A stretch of 64,000 bases of DNA from positions 33,277 to 97,276 of the forward strand of contig JBGSKO010000104.1 of the NCBI GenBank assembly GCA_041741155.1. Reading direction: 5' to 3'. Positions 32,782 through 41,577 of this stretch are shown here, piece by piece (the stretch's first letter is position 1; every line of letters begins with the position of its first letter). The notes under the pieces are model-generated. The model was not told where the DNA came from and did not search any database. It saw only the letters and a list, made by a program, of their open reading frames with translations. The DNA is from M3007 sp041741155 (lineage in GTDB: Bacteria; Bacteroidota; Bacteroidia; Chitinophagales; Saprospiraceae). The translations under genes were made by a program, and so were the position numbers.

Positions 32782-33693
32782 TCATTCTGAAGCCAACAAT
32801 GCTAGTTTGATCAAAAAGACCGCCGGTGCTATTTCAACGGTGCAAAGGTACAACAAAAAGTGAAATAGATTTCCAGCCAAAAATTTCCGGGCAATACCCG
32901 CCGCTCGAACAGAGCGGTACAGGTAGAATATCCCAGCCAGGCCAAGCGTCCAAAAAACCAGGAAGTCACCATAGTTCTGCGCAAATGCGATGAGGAAATT
33001 GAAGGGCATGAGGAACAGCCCCAATACGCAGTTGAAGAGCAGAACCAGAAAGTTGTACCGACGCGCTTCAGCTGCCACGGGAAACAGGCTGCCGAGGAGG
33101 TTAATCAGCACATGTTTGGACAAAAAAAGCAGCCCGGCAACTAACAGACAAATAACCAAAAAACCGAGATTATTGAATGATCTGGGACTGAAATGGCGCG
33201 CGATCAGGAAAATAAACATCCCGGCGTTAAGTAAAAAACTGCTGTACAGCAAATAATAGGGTGTGCTACCGATCAATCCGACAGACTCTTTTTGGGCGAT
33301 AGACAGGGCGTTTTCGTTCAGAAAACCGTGCCAGGACTTGGCTACGATGTTGCGTTTGGCCGTAATGGAAAACGACAAAAACGCCAGCAAGGCAACCAGC
33401 AACCAGAACAACACCGTGTTGGAAAGCGCATCGCCCGTAGGCAATACTTCCATCGGCTCAAAGGTTGCGCCGGCACGCGTGCCAGGAGCAGCCCCGGGAG
33501 GCTGGTGCGGCACTACGTTAAACGGGTTGAACGCAATATCCGGCGGCACATCGGCCGCCGACAGCGCACTAACCCGCATATTCTCGGGCAAGCGCGCCAC
33601 AATATCAAACGGATTGGGCGCCACCGCCTGGCCCACCAATCCGATGGCCCACGCCCCAAAAATCAAGACCCACAGTAGCCGTTGTAGTCGCAT
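32782..33693 (-). CDS. DUF4271 membrane protein
   Basis: The 303-residue protein has an N-terminal signal or first helix (MRLQRLLWVLIFGAWAIGLVG), a Pro-rich periplasmic segment of about 70 residues (NPFDIVARLPENM, NPFNVVPHQPPGAAPG), then about seven membrane helices, the layout of DUF4271. Function is unknown; proximity to hemD is conserved in the phylum. The predicted -7 element ends only 4 bases before the start codon, so the mRNA may be leaderless. Confidence 0.85.
   Translation of the reverse strand: MRLQRLLWVLIFGAWAIGLVGQAVAPNPFDIVARLPENMRVSALSAADVPPDIAFNPFNVVPHQPPGAAPGTRAGATFEPMEVLPTGDALSNTVLFWLLVALLAFLSFSITAKRNIVAKSWHGFLNENALSIAQKESVGLIGSTPYYLLYSSFLLNAGMFIFLIARHFSPRSFNNLGFLVICLLVAGLLFLSKHVLINLLGSLFPVAAEARRYNFLVLLFNCVLGLFLMPFNFLIAFAQNYGDFLVFWTLGLAGIFYLYRSVRAAGIARKFLAGNLFHFLLYLCTVEIAPAVFLIKLALLASE
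32842..32850 (-). promoter_or_regulatory. Predicted -7 element upstream of hemD
   Basis: TACCTTTGC on the minus strand fits the consensus. It lies in the 3' end of the DUF4271 gene, about 180 bases before hemD, so hemD could have its own promoter. No clear -33 element was found. Confidence 0.4.
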
Positions 33694-33697
33694 GGCA

Positions 33698-33705
33698 CAA
33701 AGGTA
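33698..33705 (-). promoter_or_regulatory. Predicted -7 element of DUF4271 gene
   Basis: TACCTTTG on the minus strand, 4 bases before the ATG. It lies at the outer edge of a 12-bp inverted repeat shared with the purA promoter region. Confidence 0.55.
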
Positions 33706-33746
33706 AAGAAATGTGTTGCATCACTACGCCCCGGATTTCTTTACCT
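33701..33746. repeat. 12-bp inverted repeat in the divergent DUF4271/purA promoter region
   Basis: AGGTAAAGAAAT (33701-33712) and ATTTCTTTACCT (33735-33746) are perfectly complementary around a 22-base spacer. Each arm runs into a TACCTTTG -7 element on its own strand, so the two divergent promoters are near mirror images. Confidence 0.75.
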
Positions 33747-33753
33747 ACCTTTG
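33746..33753 (+). promoter_or_regulatory. Predicted -7 element of purA
   Basis: TACCTTTG fits TAnnTTTG; the purA start at 33838 would have a leader of about 78 bases. A TTG at 33716-33718 is too far away to be a typical -33 element. Confidence 0.5.
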
Positions 33754-33837
33754 ACCCGCTTTTTTTAAACAAACCGGCGGTTACTCCGCAAGTGTTTTTT
33801 ATTGACAGAAACACCAAAGATTTACAGGATTCACACC

Positions 33838-35109
33838 ATGCAGATTGATGTTATTCTCGGCCTCCAATGGGGCGACGAAGGCAAGGGTAAAATCGTTGAC
33901 TACCTTGCCGAACAATACGATATTGTAGCCCGTTTTCAGGGCGGCCCCAATGCCGGGCACACTCTGAAGTTCGGAGGAAACAAGTATGTCCTGCACACCG
34001 TGCCTTCCGGCATTTTCAGGCCCAACCTCATCAATCTGGTCGGCAACGGCGTCGTACTCGACCCCGTGGTGTTCCAACGCGAACTCCAAAACCTGAAAAA
34101 AAGCGGCGTACAATTCCACAAACGCCTGCTGCTCTCCCGAAAAGCGCACCTCATCCTGCCCACCCACCGCTGGCTCGATGCTGCCAGCGAAGCCCACAAA
34201 GGCAAGGAGAAAATCGGCTCCACCCTCAAAGGGATTGGCCCGACGTACATGGACAAAACCGGGCGCAACGGCCTGCGCCTCGGCGACGTGGAGTTGCCCG
34301 CTTTCCGCGACCAGTACGAGGCGCTCAAACAAAAGCACCTGGAACTGCTCAAAATATACCCCACCATTGATTTTGACCTGAAAGCCGCCGAAGAGGACTG
34401 GTTTGCCAGCCTGGCCACCTTGCGCACATTGCCGTTCGTGGACAGCGAATACTACCTGCACGACGCCCTCTCGCAAGGCAAACGCGTACTTGCCGAAGGC
34501 GCCCAGGGCGCTATGCTCGATATTGATTTTGGCACCTACCCCTTTGTTACTTCGTCCAACACGATCACGGCCGGGGTTTGCACGGGCCTCGGCGTAGCGC
34601 CCCAGCGTATCGGCCGGGTCATCGGCATCACCAAAGCGTATTGCACCCGCGTGGGCAGCGGCCCTTTCCCCTCCGAACTGGCAGACGATACCGGCGACCG
34701 GTTGCGCACTGCCGGCCAGGAATTCGGATCCACCACCGGACGGCCCCGGCGCTGTGGCTGGATTGACCTCCCCCAACTGCGCTATACCATCCAGCTTACC
34801 GGCACGACGGAACTCTGCATGACCAAAATTGACGTGCTGAATTCCTTTGCCACCCTCGCCGCAGCCACACACTACCGCTACGGCGGACAAGAAACCACCA
34901 ACCTCCCGTACGACTTGTGTCAGGTAGAAATAGAACCGGTGTTCAAGCACTACAAAGGCTGGGAATGTTCGCTCGACAATGTACGCAACATCGAAGACCT
35001 GCCGCCCGCCGCCCGCGCATTTCTGGACGACCTGGAAGCGTACCTCGGGGTGCCCTTCCGAATGGTTTCCACCGGCCCGGAACGCGAGAAATTGCTCGTA
35101 CGCCAGTAA
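33838..35109 (+). CDS. purA: Adenylosuccinate synthetase
   Basis: From ATG 33838 (MQIDVILGLQWGDEGKGKIVD) the protein has 423 residues, the normal length. It has the P-loop-like GDEGKGK, NAGHT, the IMP-binding GIGPTYMDKTGRNG, EGAQGAMLDIDFGTYPFVTSSNT and GRPRRCGWIDLP. It makes adenylosuccinate from IMP, aspartate and GTP in AMP synthesis. A TTG start at 33802 would add 12 residues not conserved in the family. Confidence 0.97.
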   Translation: MQIDVILGLQWGDEGKGKIVDYLAEQYDIVARFQGGPNAGHTLKFGGNKYVLHTVPSGIFRPNLINLVGNGVVLDPVVFQRELQNLKKSGVQFHKRLLLSRKAHLILPTHRWLDAASEAHKGKEKIGSTLKGIGPTYMDKTGRNGLRLGDVELPAFRDQYEALKQKHLELLKIYPTIDFDLKAAEEDWFASLATLRTLPFVDSEYYLHDALSQGKRVLAEGAQGAMLDIDFGTYPFVTSSNTITAGVCTGLGVAPQRIGRVIGITKAYCTRVGSGPFPSELADDTGDRLRTAGQEFGSTTGRPRRCGWIDLPQLRYTIQLTGTTELCMTKIDVLNSFATLAAATHYRYGGQETTNLPYDLCQVEIEPVFKHYKGWECSLDNVRNIEDLPPAARAFLDDLEAYLGVPFRMVSTGPEREKLLVRQ

Positions 35110-35133
35110 ATCATCACCTTATTTTTCGAGGAT

Positions 35134-35166
35134 AGACTTTCCAGGTTTGGCAAACCTGGAAAGTCT
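35134..35166. repeat. Palindromic repeat of the TTCCAGGTTT family, copy B
   Basis: AGACTTTCCAGGTTT and AAACCTGGAAAGTCT flank the loop GGC, a perfect 15-bp stem. It lies 25 bases after the purA stop codon and may terminate it. Confidence 0.88.
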
Positions 35167-35251
35167 CGTTCAGAAAATCATCCCCCCCTCAACCGCTCTC
35201 AACGCACTTTAAACTTACTTTTCCCTACCATTCAAACAGTCACCGGAAAAT

Positions 35252-36385
35252 ATGGATACGCTAACCAAATCTGCTCCCACCACCGCCCTGCACGCCGCCG
35301 ATACCTTCCCGATCAACGGCACCGACCACATTGAGTTCTACGTTGGCAACGCCAAACAAAGCGCTTTGTATTATCAGGCGGCTTTCGGGTTTCAATGGGT
35401 AGCCTACATGGGCCCTGAAACCGGTGTGCGCGACCGCGTCAGTTATGTACTCCAGCAAAATAAAATCCGTATAGTACTCACCTCCGCCCTCTCGCCCGAC
35501 CACGAAATTGCCCGCCACGTAGCCCAACACGGCGACGGGGTGAAAGTATTGGCCCTCTGGGTGGACGATGCCGAAAAAGCGTACTACACTGCCCTCGAAC
35601 GCGGCGCCGAAAGCGCCTTCGCGCCTCAAACCCTCCGCGACGAAAACGGCGAGGTCGTTATGGCCGCCATCAAAACCTACGGCGAAACCATCCACACCCT
35701 CGTGGATCGCAGCCGCTACTCCGGCGCCTTTTTGCCCGGCTACCAGGCCCGTAAAAGCGTCTATCCGGCCAAATCCGTCGGCCTCCAGTTTGTGGACCAC
35801 TGCGTGGGCAATGTCGAACTCGGCGGCATGAACAAATGGGTGAAATTTTACCAGGACGTAATGGGATTCAAACTGCTCATCACCTTCGACGACAAAGACA
35901 TCAGCACCGAGTACAGCGCCCTCATGTCCAAAGTGGTCAGCAACGGCAACGGCTACATCAAGTTTCCGATCAACGAACCGGCCAAGGGCCTGAAAAAAAG
36001 CCAGATTGAAGAGTATCTCGACTTCTACCGCTCGGCAGGTGTGCAGCATATCGCGGTGGCAACCGATGACATCATCGCTACAGTGACCCAGCTGCGCGCC
36101 AACGGCGTGGATTTTCTCCATGTGCCGGAAACCTACTACGAAGACGTACTGGACCGCGTCGGCCACATTGAGGAAAATCTCGAAGACCTCAAAAAACTCA
36201 ATATCCTCATTGACCGCGACGAAGACGGCTACCTGCTCCAACTGTTCACCAAACCCGTGCAGGACCGCCCCACTGTGTTCTACGAAATCATCCAGCGCCG
36301 GGGCGCCAAGTCGTTCGGAAAAGGCAATTTCAAGGCGCTCTTCGAAGCCATCGAACGCGAACAGGAACTGCGGGGAACGCTGTAA
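35252..36385 (+). CDS. hpd: 4-hydroxyphenylpyruvate dioxygenase
   Basis: The 377-residue protein is a full-length HPPD made of two vicinal-oxygen-chelate halves. The iron ligands are seen in VDHCVGNVELGGM (His), GVQHIAVATDDI (His) and TVFYEIIQRRG (Glu). SVGLQFVDHCV and YLDFYRSAGVQHIA are typical. It converts 4-hydroxyphenylpyruvate to homogentisate in tyrosine breakdown. The first residues (MDTLTKSAPTTALHAADTFP) are a variable tail. The next gene starts 8 bases later and may be co-transcribed. Confidence 0.96.
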   Translation: MDTLTKSAPTTALHAADTFPINGTDHIEFYVGNAKQSALYYQAAFGFQWVAYMGPETGVRDRVSYVLQQNKIRIVLTSALSPDHEIARHVAQHGDGVKVLALWVDDAEKAYYTALERGAESAFAPQTLRDENGEVVMAAIKTYGETIHTLVDRSRYSGAFLPGYQARKSVYPAKSVGLQFVDHCVGNVELGGMNKWVKFYQDVMGFKLLITFDDKDISTEYSALMSKVVSNGNGYIKFPINEPAKGLKKSQIEEYLDFYRSAGVQHIAVATDDIIATVTQLRANGVDFLHVPETYYEDVLDRVGHIEENLEDLKKLNILIDRDEDGYLLQLFTKPVQDRPTVFYEIIQRRGAKSFGKGNFKALFEAIEREQELRGTL

Positions 36386-36393
36386 CCACGTGT

Positions 36394-37341
36394 ATGGACG
36401 ATCTTTTTCTGCAAAGTCTGGGGCGCCGCCTGGGCTTGTCGGGTTTACTGGAAAAACCTCTTGAGCGCCTTGCGGCTTCAGACGTGAACGCGTTTTTACT
36501 CGAAGTTTTTCACCGGCAAGCAGGCAAAGTCACGCCGCAATCCCTGTTGGCTGTTTACCGGAAAAACCGTTTAATGCAGCCCTCGGCGGTAGATGCCGTC
36601 GCCTTCCGGGAATTTGAACTCCGCTGGTTGAAAGCCGGTCGGGAAGCCGGTTTCGAGCCATTGGAACTGTCGCCCGTTGCCCCACTGGGCAGCTGCTCGG
36701 CGGTGGGTACGGTACACCAGCACAAAGTACTTTCGGCGCTGCGCGGCGCAGAAGTTGTGGCCGACTGCACCAATGTGATGGCCCTGGAGGCGGGCTCGCG
36801 CCGACACACCAACGGCTTTCCGACAACTCCCACGCACCTCTGCACCGCCCATCGGCACCTGCGCACCCAGCAGATACATATCCCGGGATTTACGCCGCAT
36901 TTCGGCGTGTTTTGCCTGACCTCTGCCGGACGTGACACCGGGAATTTCCTTTTTGAAAAGGAAAACATCGCCTCCCATATCGGGTTTTATCTGCACGTGT
37001 TTCGGAAAATGGAGGAAAACTCAGAGCTGAAAATTGTTCTTAAGTCCCTCAATCCTGATTCCGGGCCGAATCGGGTATTCGACGCGGTATTTGAGTACAT
37101 CCGGCAACAATTTCCGGAAACGCACGTCGAAGTGCAGCATTTGCCACAAGCACAACAACAGTACTACCAGGCGCTTCAGTTCGGCATCGTTTGGGAGCGC
37201 CACGGCAATGCCTTTCAGATAATAGATGGCGGCTTCACCGACTGGACGCAGCAACTCACATCCAACCGGAAAGAACGTTTCCTCGGCAGCGGAATCGGCC
37301 TGGAGTTTGTTTGGAAGATACAAAATCATCAAATCGGCTAA
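36394..37341 (+). CDS. Protein of unknown function downstream of hpd
   Basis: The 315-residue soluble protein has no signal or membrane segment. Conserved-looking stretches are LSPVAPLGSCSAVGTVHQHKVLSALRGAEVVADCTNVMALEAGSRR, CTAHRHLRTQQIHIPGFTPHFGVFCLTSAG and a final GSGIGLEFVWKI. Their order (an arginine-rich middle, a glycine-rich motif at the end) is loosely reminiscent of class II aminoacyl-tRNA synthetase-like cores, but I cannot assign it to a family. It starts 8 bases after hpd, so co-expression with tyrosine catabolism is likely. Confidence 0.7.
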   Translation: MDDLFLQSLGRRLGLSGLLEKPLERLAASDVNAFLLEVFHRQAGKVTPQSLLAVYRKNRLMQPSAVDAVAFREFELRWLKAGREAGFEPLELSPVAPLGSCSAVGTVHQHKVLSALRGAEVVADCTNVMALEAGSRRHTNGFPTTPTHLCTAHRHLRTQQIHIPGFTPHFGVFCLTSAGRDTGNFLFEKENIASHIGFYLHVFRKMEENSELKIVLKSLNPDSGPNRVFDAVFEYIRQQFPETHVEVQHLPQAQQQYYQALQFGIVWERHGNAFQIIDGGFTDWTQQLTSNRKERFLGSGIGLEFVWKIQNHQIG

Positions 37342-37433
37342 AAACTGCCTGATCAGCCAACCTTCTCCGGCATAATTCCGCCATTCAATTTCCGTTTAAG
37401 TGCCGTCCTTGCAAAACCAAACCCGAACTTTGC

Positions 37434-37475
37434 GCCCCAGTCAACCAGTAAACCAATCAGCCAGCCAACCAGTCC
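37434..37475. repeat. Short CCAGTCAACCAGT-type array
   Basis: A degenerate run of AACCAGT/AACCAAT/AGCCAGC units fills the bases just before the start of the giant repeat protein gene. Only one arm is present. It is similar in placement to the larger arrays. Confidence 0.45.
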
Positions 37476-37481
37476 ACTCGC

Positions 37482-40400
37482 ATGATGATCTTTTCTGTCC
37501 GAAAAACACTACCCCTTCTTTTCTCCCTACTCCTCACCTCAGTTCTGTTTGCCCAAAAATCGGACCGCCAGGTGACGCGCTGCGGCGCCGTGAACCGTTC
37601 GGCGCCTGTACGCAATATTTTTGTGGACAGCGACAATGCAAAATGGGTCGCCAGTGGCTCCGGTGTGTACCGCGTTCAGGCCAGCGACCTCTCCGTTCCC
37701 CTGACGCTTAACGCAGGCGAAATGACCCCGCTTATGTTTCCCGGCGGCAATGCCGACACGCGCTGGACACCCGAAATTCTGCAAATGGTGCTTAATAAAT
37801 CGCCCAAAATCACTGCGGCCTACTACGACAGCACCCGCGACTGGCTGTGGTTGGGCACCGAAGACAACGGCGTTTTCCAACTCAGCACCAAACCCGCCCT
37901 CAAACTGCTGGCCACCTTTACCTCCAGCAACACCAAACTGCGGTCAAACACCATCAACACTATTTTTCAGGATAAATCCGGCCGCTACTGGATCGGTAGC
38001 GACCAGGGACTTATCGTCGGCACACCCGACAAATGGAAAACCGAACTCGAAGGCTACGATGTCCAGCGCATCCGCGAAGTTGGCAGCGACATCTATGCCC
38101 TGGCCGACGGCGAGTTTTGGCTCGCACAAGGCGGCCAACGCTGGCAGGCCATTAATGTGAAAGAAAAAGCGCTCGAAGGTGAAGCCGAAGACTTCGACCT
38201 CGATTCCGAGGGAAATCTCTGGATTCTCTCGCGCATGGTGAGCCGGTACAACCTCCTCACCGACGAGTTTGAATATTTCAGCGGCGCCGAGTACTACACC
38301 AGCGAATACGGCCGCTGCATCGCCGTGGATTCAGACGGCGCTGTCTGGATCGGTACCGACGACAAAGGACTCTACCTCATTGATAAAGCATCCTCGCTGT
38401 TAGTCAACTGCACCGTGGATCAGGAAGTATCCTGCGACGGCAACGGACAGGATGCCGTGCTGCGCGTGCAAGTCAGCGGTGGCAAAGCCCCGTACACGTA
38501 CGTATGGTCTGACACCAAACTGCAAGGCGAATCGCCCAAAAATATCGGCGCAGGCAGCTACACCGTCACCGTGACCGACAACGCCGGCAAATCCAAATCT
38601 GGCAAAGTAACGGTCGAGGACAAGCGTGTTACCCTCACCGTCGAACAAAAGAAAATTGAAAGTGGACTAGGCGCCAAGGACGGCGTCGCCGAAGTAAAAG
38701 TGAAAGGCGGTACCCCGGAATTCAAGTTCCTGTGGGACAATGGCGAAACCACCAACCCGGCCACCAAACTTTCGGAGGGCGCCCGCAGCGTAACCGTCAC
38801 CGACAAACGGGGATGCACCGCTACGGCATCCATCACCATGGGTCGGAAACTGGATGTCCTGGGCGCCTTGATCGAAGAGACCACCCCCATTCCCTGCTCC
38901 GGCGGCAATACCATCCTGCAAGCTACCGTCTCCGGCGGCAAGGAACCCTACCAGTACGAATGGAGCAACCCGAAATTCGCCGGCACCCAACCGTCCGGAG
39001 TTAGCGCCGGCACCTACACCCTCACCGTAGTGGATGCCGCCGGCGGAAAAACCGTCACCAGCATTACTGTAGCCCAACCGGCAGCCCTGAGCGCTGTAGC
39101 CACTGCACAAGCACCCGCCGGCGTGGGCACTGCCGACGGCAAAGCGACGGCATCGCCCCGTGGCGGCACCAGCCCGTTTACCTACGCCTGGGAAAACGGC
39201 GAAACGACCGAAACCGCCATCCGGCTGCCTGCCGGACTACACACCGTAACCATCACCGATGCCAACGGCTGCACCATCACCGCCAAGGTGACCATCGGCG
39301 AAAACATCCTGCCCCTGGCTGCAACTATCGAAGAAACCGGAAAAATCAATTGCACCGGCGAGAAAACCGCACTCCAGGTCAATGTGAGCGGTGGTAAAAG
39401 TCCGTTCGAGTTCCAGTGGAGTGCGCCCGGTATCACCGGCTACCAACCGGAGGAAGTACCTGCCGGCGCCTATACCGTCACCATCACCGATGTAGCCGGC
39501 GGAAAAACCACCGCAACGTTTACCGTACAACAACCCGATCCATTGGCTGCCACCACTATTCTGGATGCCGCAGCAGCTATAGCCAGCGCCGATGGCCGGG
39601 CCTCCGTCAAAATAACGGGCGGCACAGCCCCGTACCAAATCCGCTGGGATACCGATGAAACAACCGAGCGCGCCAAACGCCTGTATCCCGGAACCCACAC
39701 GGTAACGGTTTCCGACGTGAACGGATGCTCCGCTACCGCCACGGTAGAGGTTACCGAAAACGTACTGCCCCTTTCCGCTCGAATCGAGGAAATCGGGAAA
39801 ATCACCTGCAAGGGCGGCACTACCAGCCTGAAAGTTGAGGTGCGGGGTGGAAAACCGCCGTTCCAGTTCCAATGGACCCAGCCCGGTATGCAGGGGCAGC
39901 AGCCCACCAACGTGGTCGCAGGTATCTACCAGCTTGTAGTCATTGATGCCGGCGGCGGACGCACCTCGACGGCGTTCCAGGTTTTGGAGCCAGACCCCGT
40001 CAAAGCTACCGCTACCGCGCAACGGACCGCAAACCCAGGCGGCAATGACGGAAGCGCCAAGGCTATCGTTTCGGGAGGAACCCCGCCGTACCAGATCCGC
40101 TGGGAAAACGACGAAGTCGGTGAAGCTGCCGTACGCTTAGGTTCGGGTACGTTCAAATTCACCGTCACCGATGCGCACGGCTGCTCTGCAACGTCTGAAG
40201 TGACCATCACTGAAACGATTCTCCCGCTCTCCGCAACCATCAGCGAGCAAGCGCCCATTAATTGCTACGGACAAAAAACAAGCCTCCGCGTCAATGCTAT
40301 CGGCGGAAAAAGTCCCTACTTGTACCAGTGGAACATCCCCGCACTAAGCGGCGAACAACCCACCGAAGTAGGCGCCGGCAACTATGTTGTTAGTGTGACG

Positions 40401-41522
40401 GATGCAAAAGGCGTAAAAACCACCGCTTCGATTACGGTGAAAGAACCACCCGTCTTGACGCCTTTTGCGTCGCTCATTGCACCCGCCAGTACCGGCAACA
40501 GCGATGGCAAAGCCCGCGCCGAAGGCCGCGGCGGCACCGGAACCATCTCCTTCCTTTGGGATAACGGCGAAACGACCGCTGCTGCTACCAAACTGAGCCC
40601 TGGTATGCACACCGTGACGATCAACGATGAAAAAGGCTGCACAGCCCTGTTCAGCCTCGATGTGCCCGAAAACATCCTGCCTTTATCCGTCAATGTGGAA
40701 GAAACCGCCAGCATCAAGTGTGCCGGCCAAGTGTCCGGACTAAAAGTCACCCCCAGCGGCGGCAAACCACCTTACCAGCTCAAGTGGGACAACCCGTCCT
40801 GGAAAGGCGGCGACATCGCCAACGTAACGGCCGGCACATACGCCGTGCTCGTCACCGATGCCAAAGGCTCCACCCAAAGCGCCGTGGTGATCGTAAAAGC
40901 CCCCGAAGAATTAGTTGTGGATATCACCCGCGTAGTGGGCGCCACCACCGAACGTAGCACCGACGGAAAAGCTACGGTCAAAATCAAAGGCGGCACCCAG
41001 CCCACCACCATCGCGTGGGACAACGAAGAAACCGGAAGCACTGCCGCCAAACTCAAACTTGGCGCACATTCGGTAACCGTGACCGATGCCAACGGATGCG
41101 CCACCACCAAAACCGTAGAAATCAAACAGCGTATCTTGCCCGAACTCAACGCCGCCTTGCTGCGCAGCGGTCAGACGATCAAGATGGAACAACTGCGCTT
41201 CGAAGCAGACAGCGCCAGCCTGACCACGGATGCACTTCCTACCCTGGACGAGCTGTACGACTTCATGGAGGAAAACGGCAACATCGTCATCGAAATCGGC
41301 GGACACACCAACAGCACCCCGCCCGACGAGTTTTGCGACCGCCTCTCCACCGCCCGCGCCAAATCCGCAGCCGAATATCTGATTGAAAAAGGTGTGGACC
41401 GCAAACGTGTATCGTTCAAGGGCTATGGCAAACGGAACCCCATCGCCAGCAATGCTACGGTGGAGGGCCGCCGGCAAAACCAGCGCGTGGAAATCAAGAT
41501 ATTGGCGTTGAAACTGGAGTAG
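37482..41522 (+). CDS. Giant surface protein: propeller, twelve SprB-type repeats, OmpA domain
   Basis: The 1346-residue protein has a signal peptide (VRKTLPLLFSLLLTSVLFAQ). Residues about 30-300 resemble the two-component-regulator propeller (NIFVDSDNAKWVASGSGVYR, GLWIGTDDKGLYLI-like blades). From about 306 to 1217 lie twelve SprB-type beta repeats in strict alternation of two types. One has a Cys-containing start and the ending AGxYTVxVTDAxGGKT. The other has DGKAxxxxxGGTxPxxxxWDNGETT and ends HTVTVTDANGC. Each pair spans about 150 residues. Residues about 1230-1346 are an OmpA C-terminal peptidoglycan-binding domain (IEIGGHTNSTPPDEFCDRLSTARAKSAAEYLIEKGVD). It should be outer-membrane associated and wall-bound; adhesion or gliding is an inference from SprB. 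No T9SS end domain is needed with OmpA. Confidence 0.9.
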   Translation: MMIFSVRKTLPLLFSLLLTSVLFAQKSDRQVTRCGAVNRSAPVRNIFVDSDNAKWVASGSGVYRVQASDLSVPLTLNAGEMTPLMFPGGNADTRWTPEILQMVLNKSPKITAAYYDSTRDWLWLGTEDNGVFQLSTKPALKLLATFTSSNTKLRSNTINTIFQDKSGRYWIGSDQGLIVGTPDKWKTELEGYDVQRIREVGSDIYALADGEFWLAQGGQRWQAINVKEKALEGEAEDFDLDSEGNLWILSRMVSRYNLLTDEFEYFSGAEYYTSEYGRCIAVDSDGAVWIGTDDKGLYLIDKASSLLVNCTVDQEVSCDGNGQDAVLRVQVSGGKAPYTYVWSDTKLQGESPKNIGAGSYTVTVTDNAGKSKSGKVTVEDKRVTLTVEQKKIESGLGAKDGVAEVKVKGGTPEFKFLWDNGETTNPATKLSEGARSVTVTDKRGCTATASITMGRKLDVLGALIEETTPIPCSGGNTILQATVSGGKEPYQYEWSNPKFAGTQPSGVSAGTYTLTVVDAAGGKTVTSITVAQPAALSAVATAQAPAGVGTADGKATASPRGGTSPFTYAWENGETTETAIRLPAGLHTVTITDANGCTITAKVTIGENILPLAATIEETGKINCTGEKTALQVNVSGGKSPFEFQWSAPGITGYQPEEVPAGAYTVTITDVAGGKTTATFTVQQPDPLAATTILDAAAAIASADGRASVKITGGTAPYQIRWDTDETTERAKRLYPGTHTVTVSDVNGCSATATVEVTENVLPLSARIEEIGKITCKGGTTSLKVEVRGGKPPFQFQWTQPGMQGQQPTNVVAGIYQLVVIDAGGGRTSTAFQVLEPDPVKATATAQRTANPGGNDGSAKAIVSGGTPPYQIRWENDEVGEAAVRLGSGTFKFTVTDAHGCSATSEVTITETILPLSATISEQAPINCYGQKTSLRVNAIGGKSPYLYQWNIPALSGEQPTEVGAGNYVVSVTDAKGVKTTASITVKEPPVLTPFASLIAPASTGNSDGKARAEGRGGTGTISFLWDNGETTAAATKLSPGMHTVTINDEKGCTALFSLDVPENILPLSVNVEETASIKCAGQVSGLKVTPSGGKPPYQLKWDNPSWKGGDIANVTAGTYAVLVTDAKGSTQSAVVIVKAPEELVVDITRVVGATTERSTDGKATVKIKGGTQPTTIAWDNEETGSTAAKLKLGAHSVTVTDANGCATTKTVEIKQRILPELNAALLRSGQTIKMEQLRFEADSASLTTDALPTLDELYDFMEENGNIVIEIGGHTNSTPPDEFCDRLSTARAKSAAEYLIEKGVDRKRVSFKGYGKRNPIASNATVEGRRQNQRVEIKILALKLE

Positions 41523-41550
41523 CGGGCAACAAAAACGTGGAATAATGGGG

Positions 41551-41577
41551 GTTAAAGGGGCTACTATCCCCTACCCC
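41551..41577. terminator. Possible bidirectional terminator hairpin
   Basis: AGGGG (41556-41560) and CCCCT (41568-41572) form a short stem in the convergent gap between the giant surface protein gene and the DUF58 gene. Outer GGGG and CCCC can extend the stem imperfectly. It touches the DUF58 stop codon and has no T-tract. Confidence 0.35.

Noticed and set aside
33799..34950. Open frame opposite purA
   Set aside because: Antisense to a core gene; the composition and lack of motifs identify it as a shadow.
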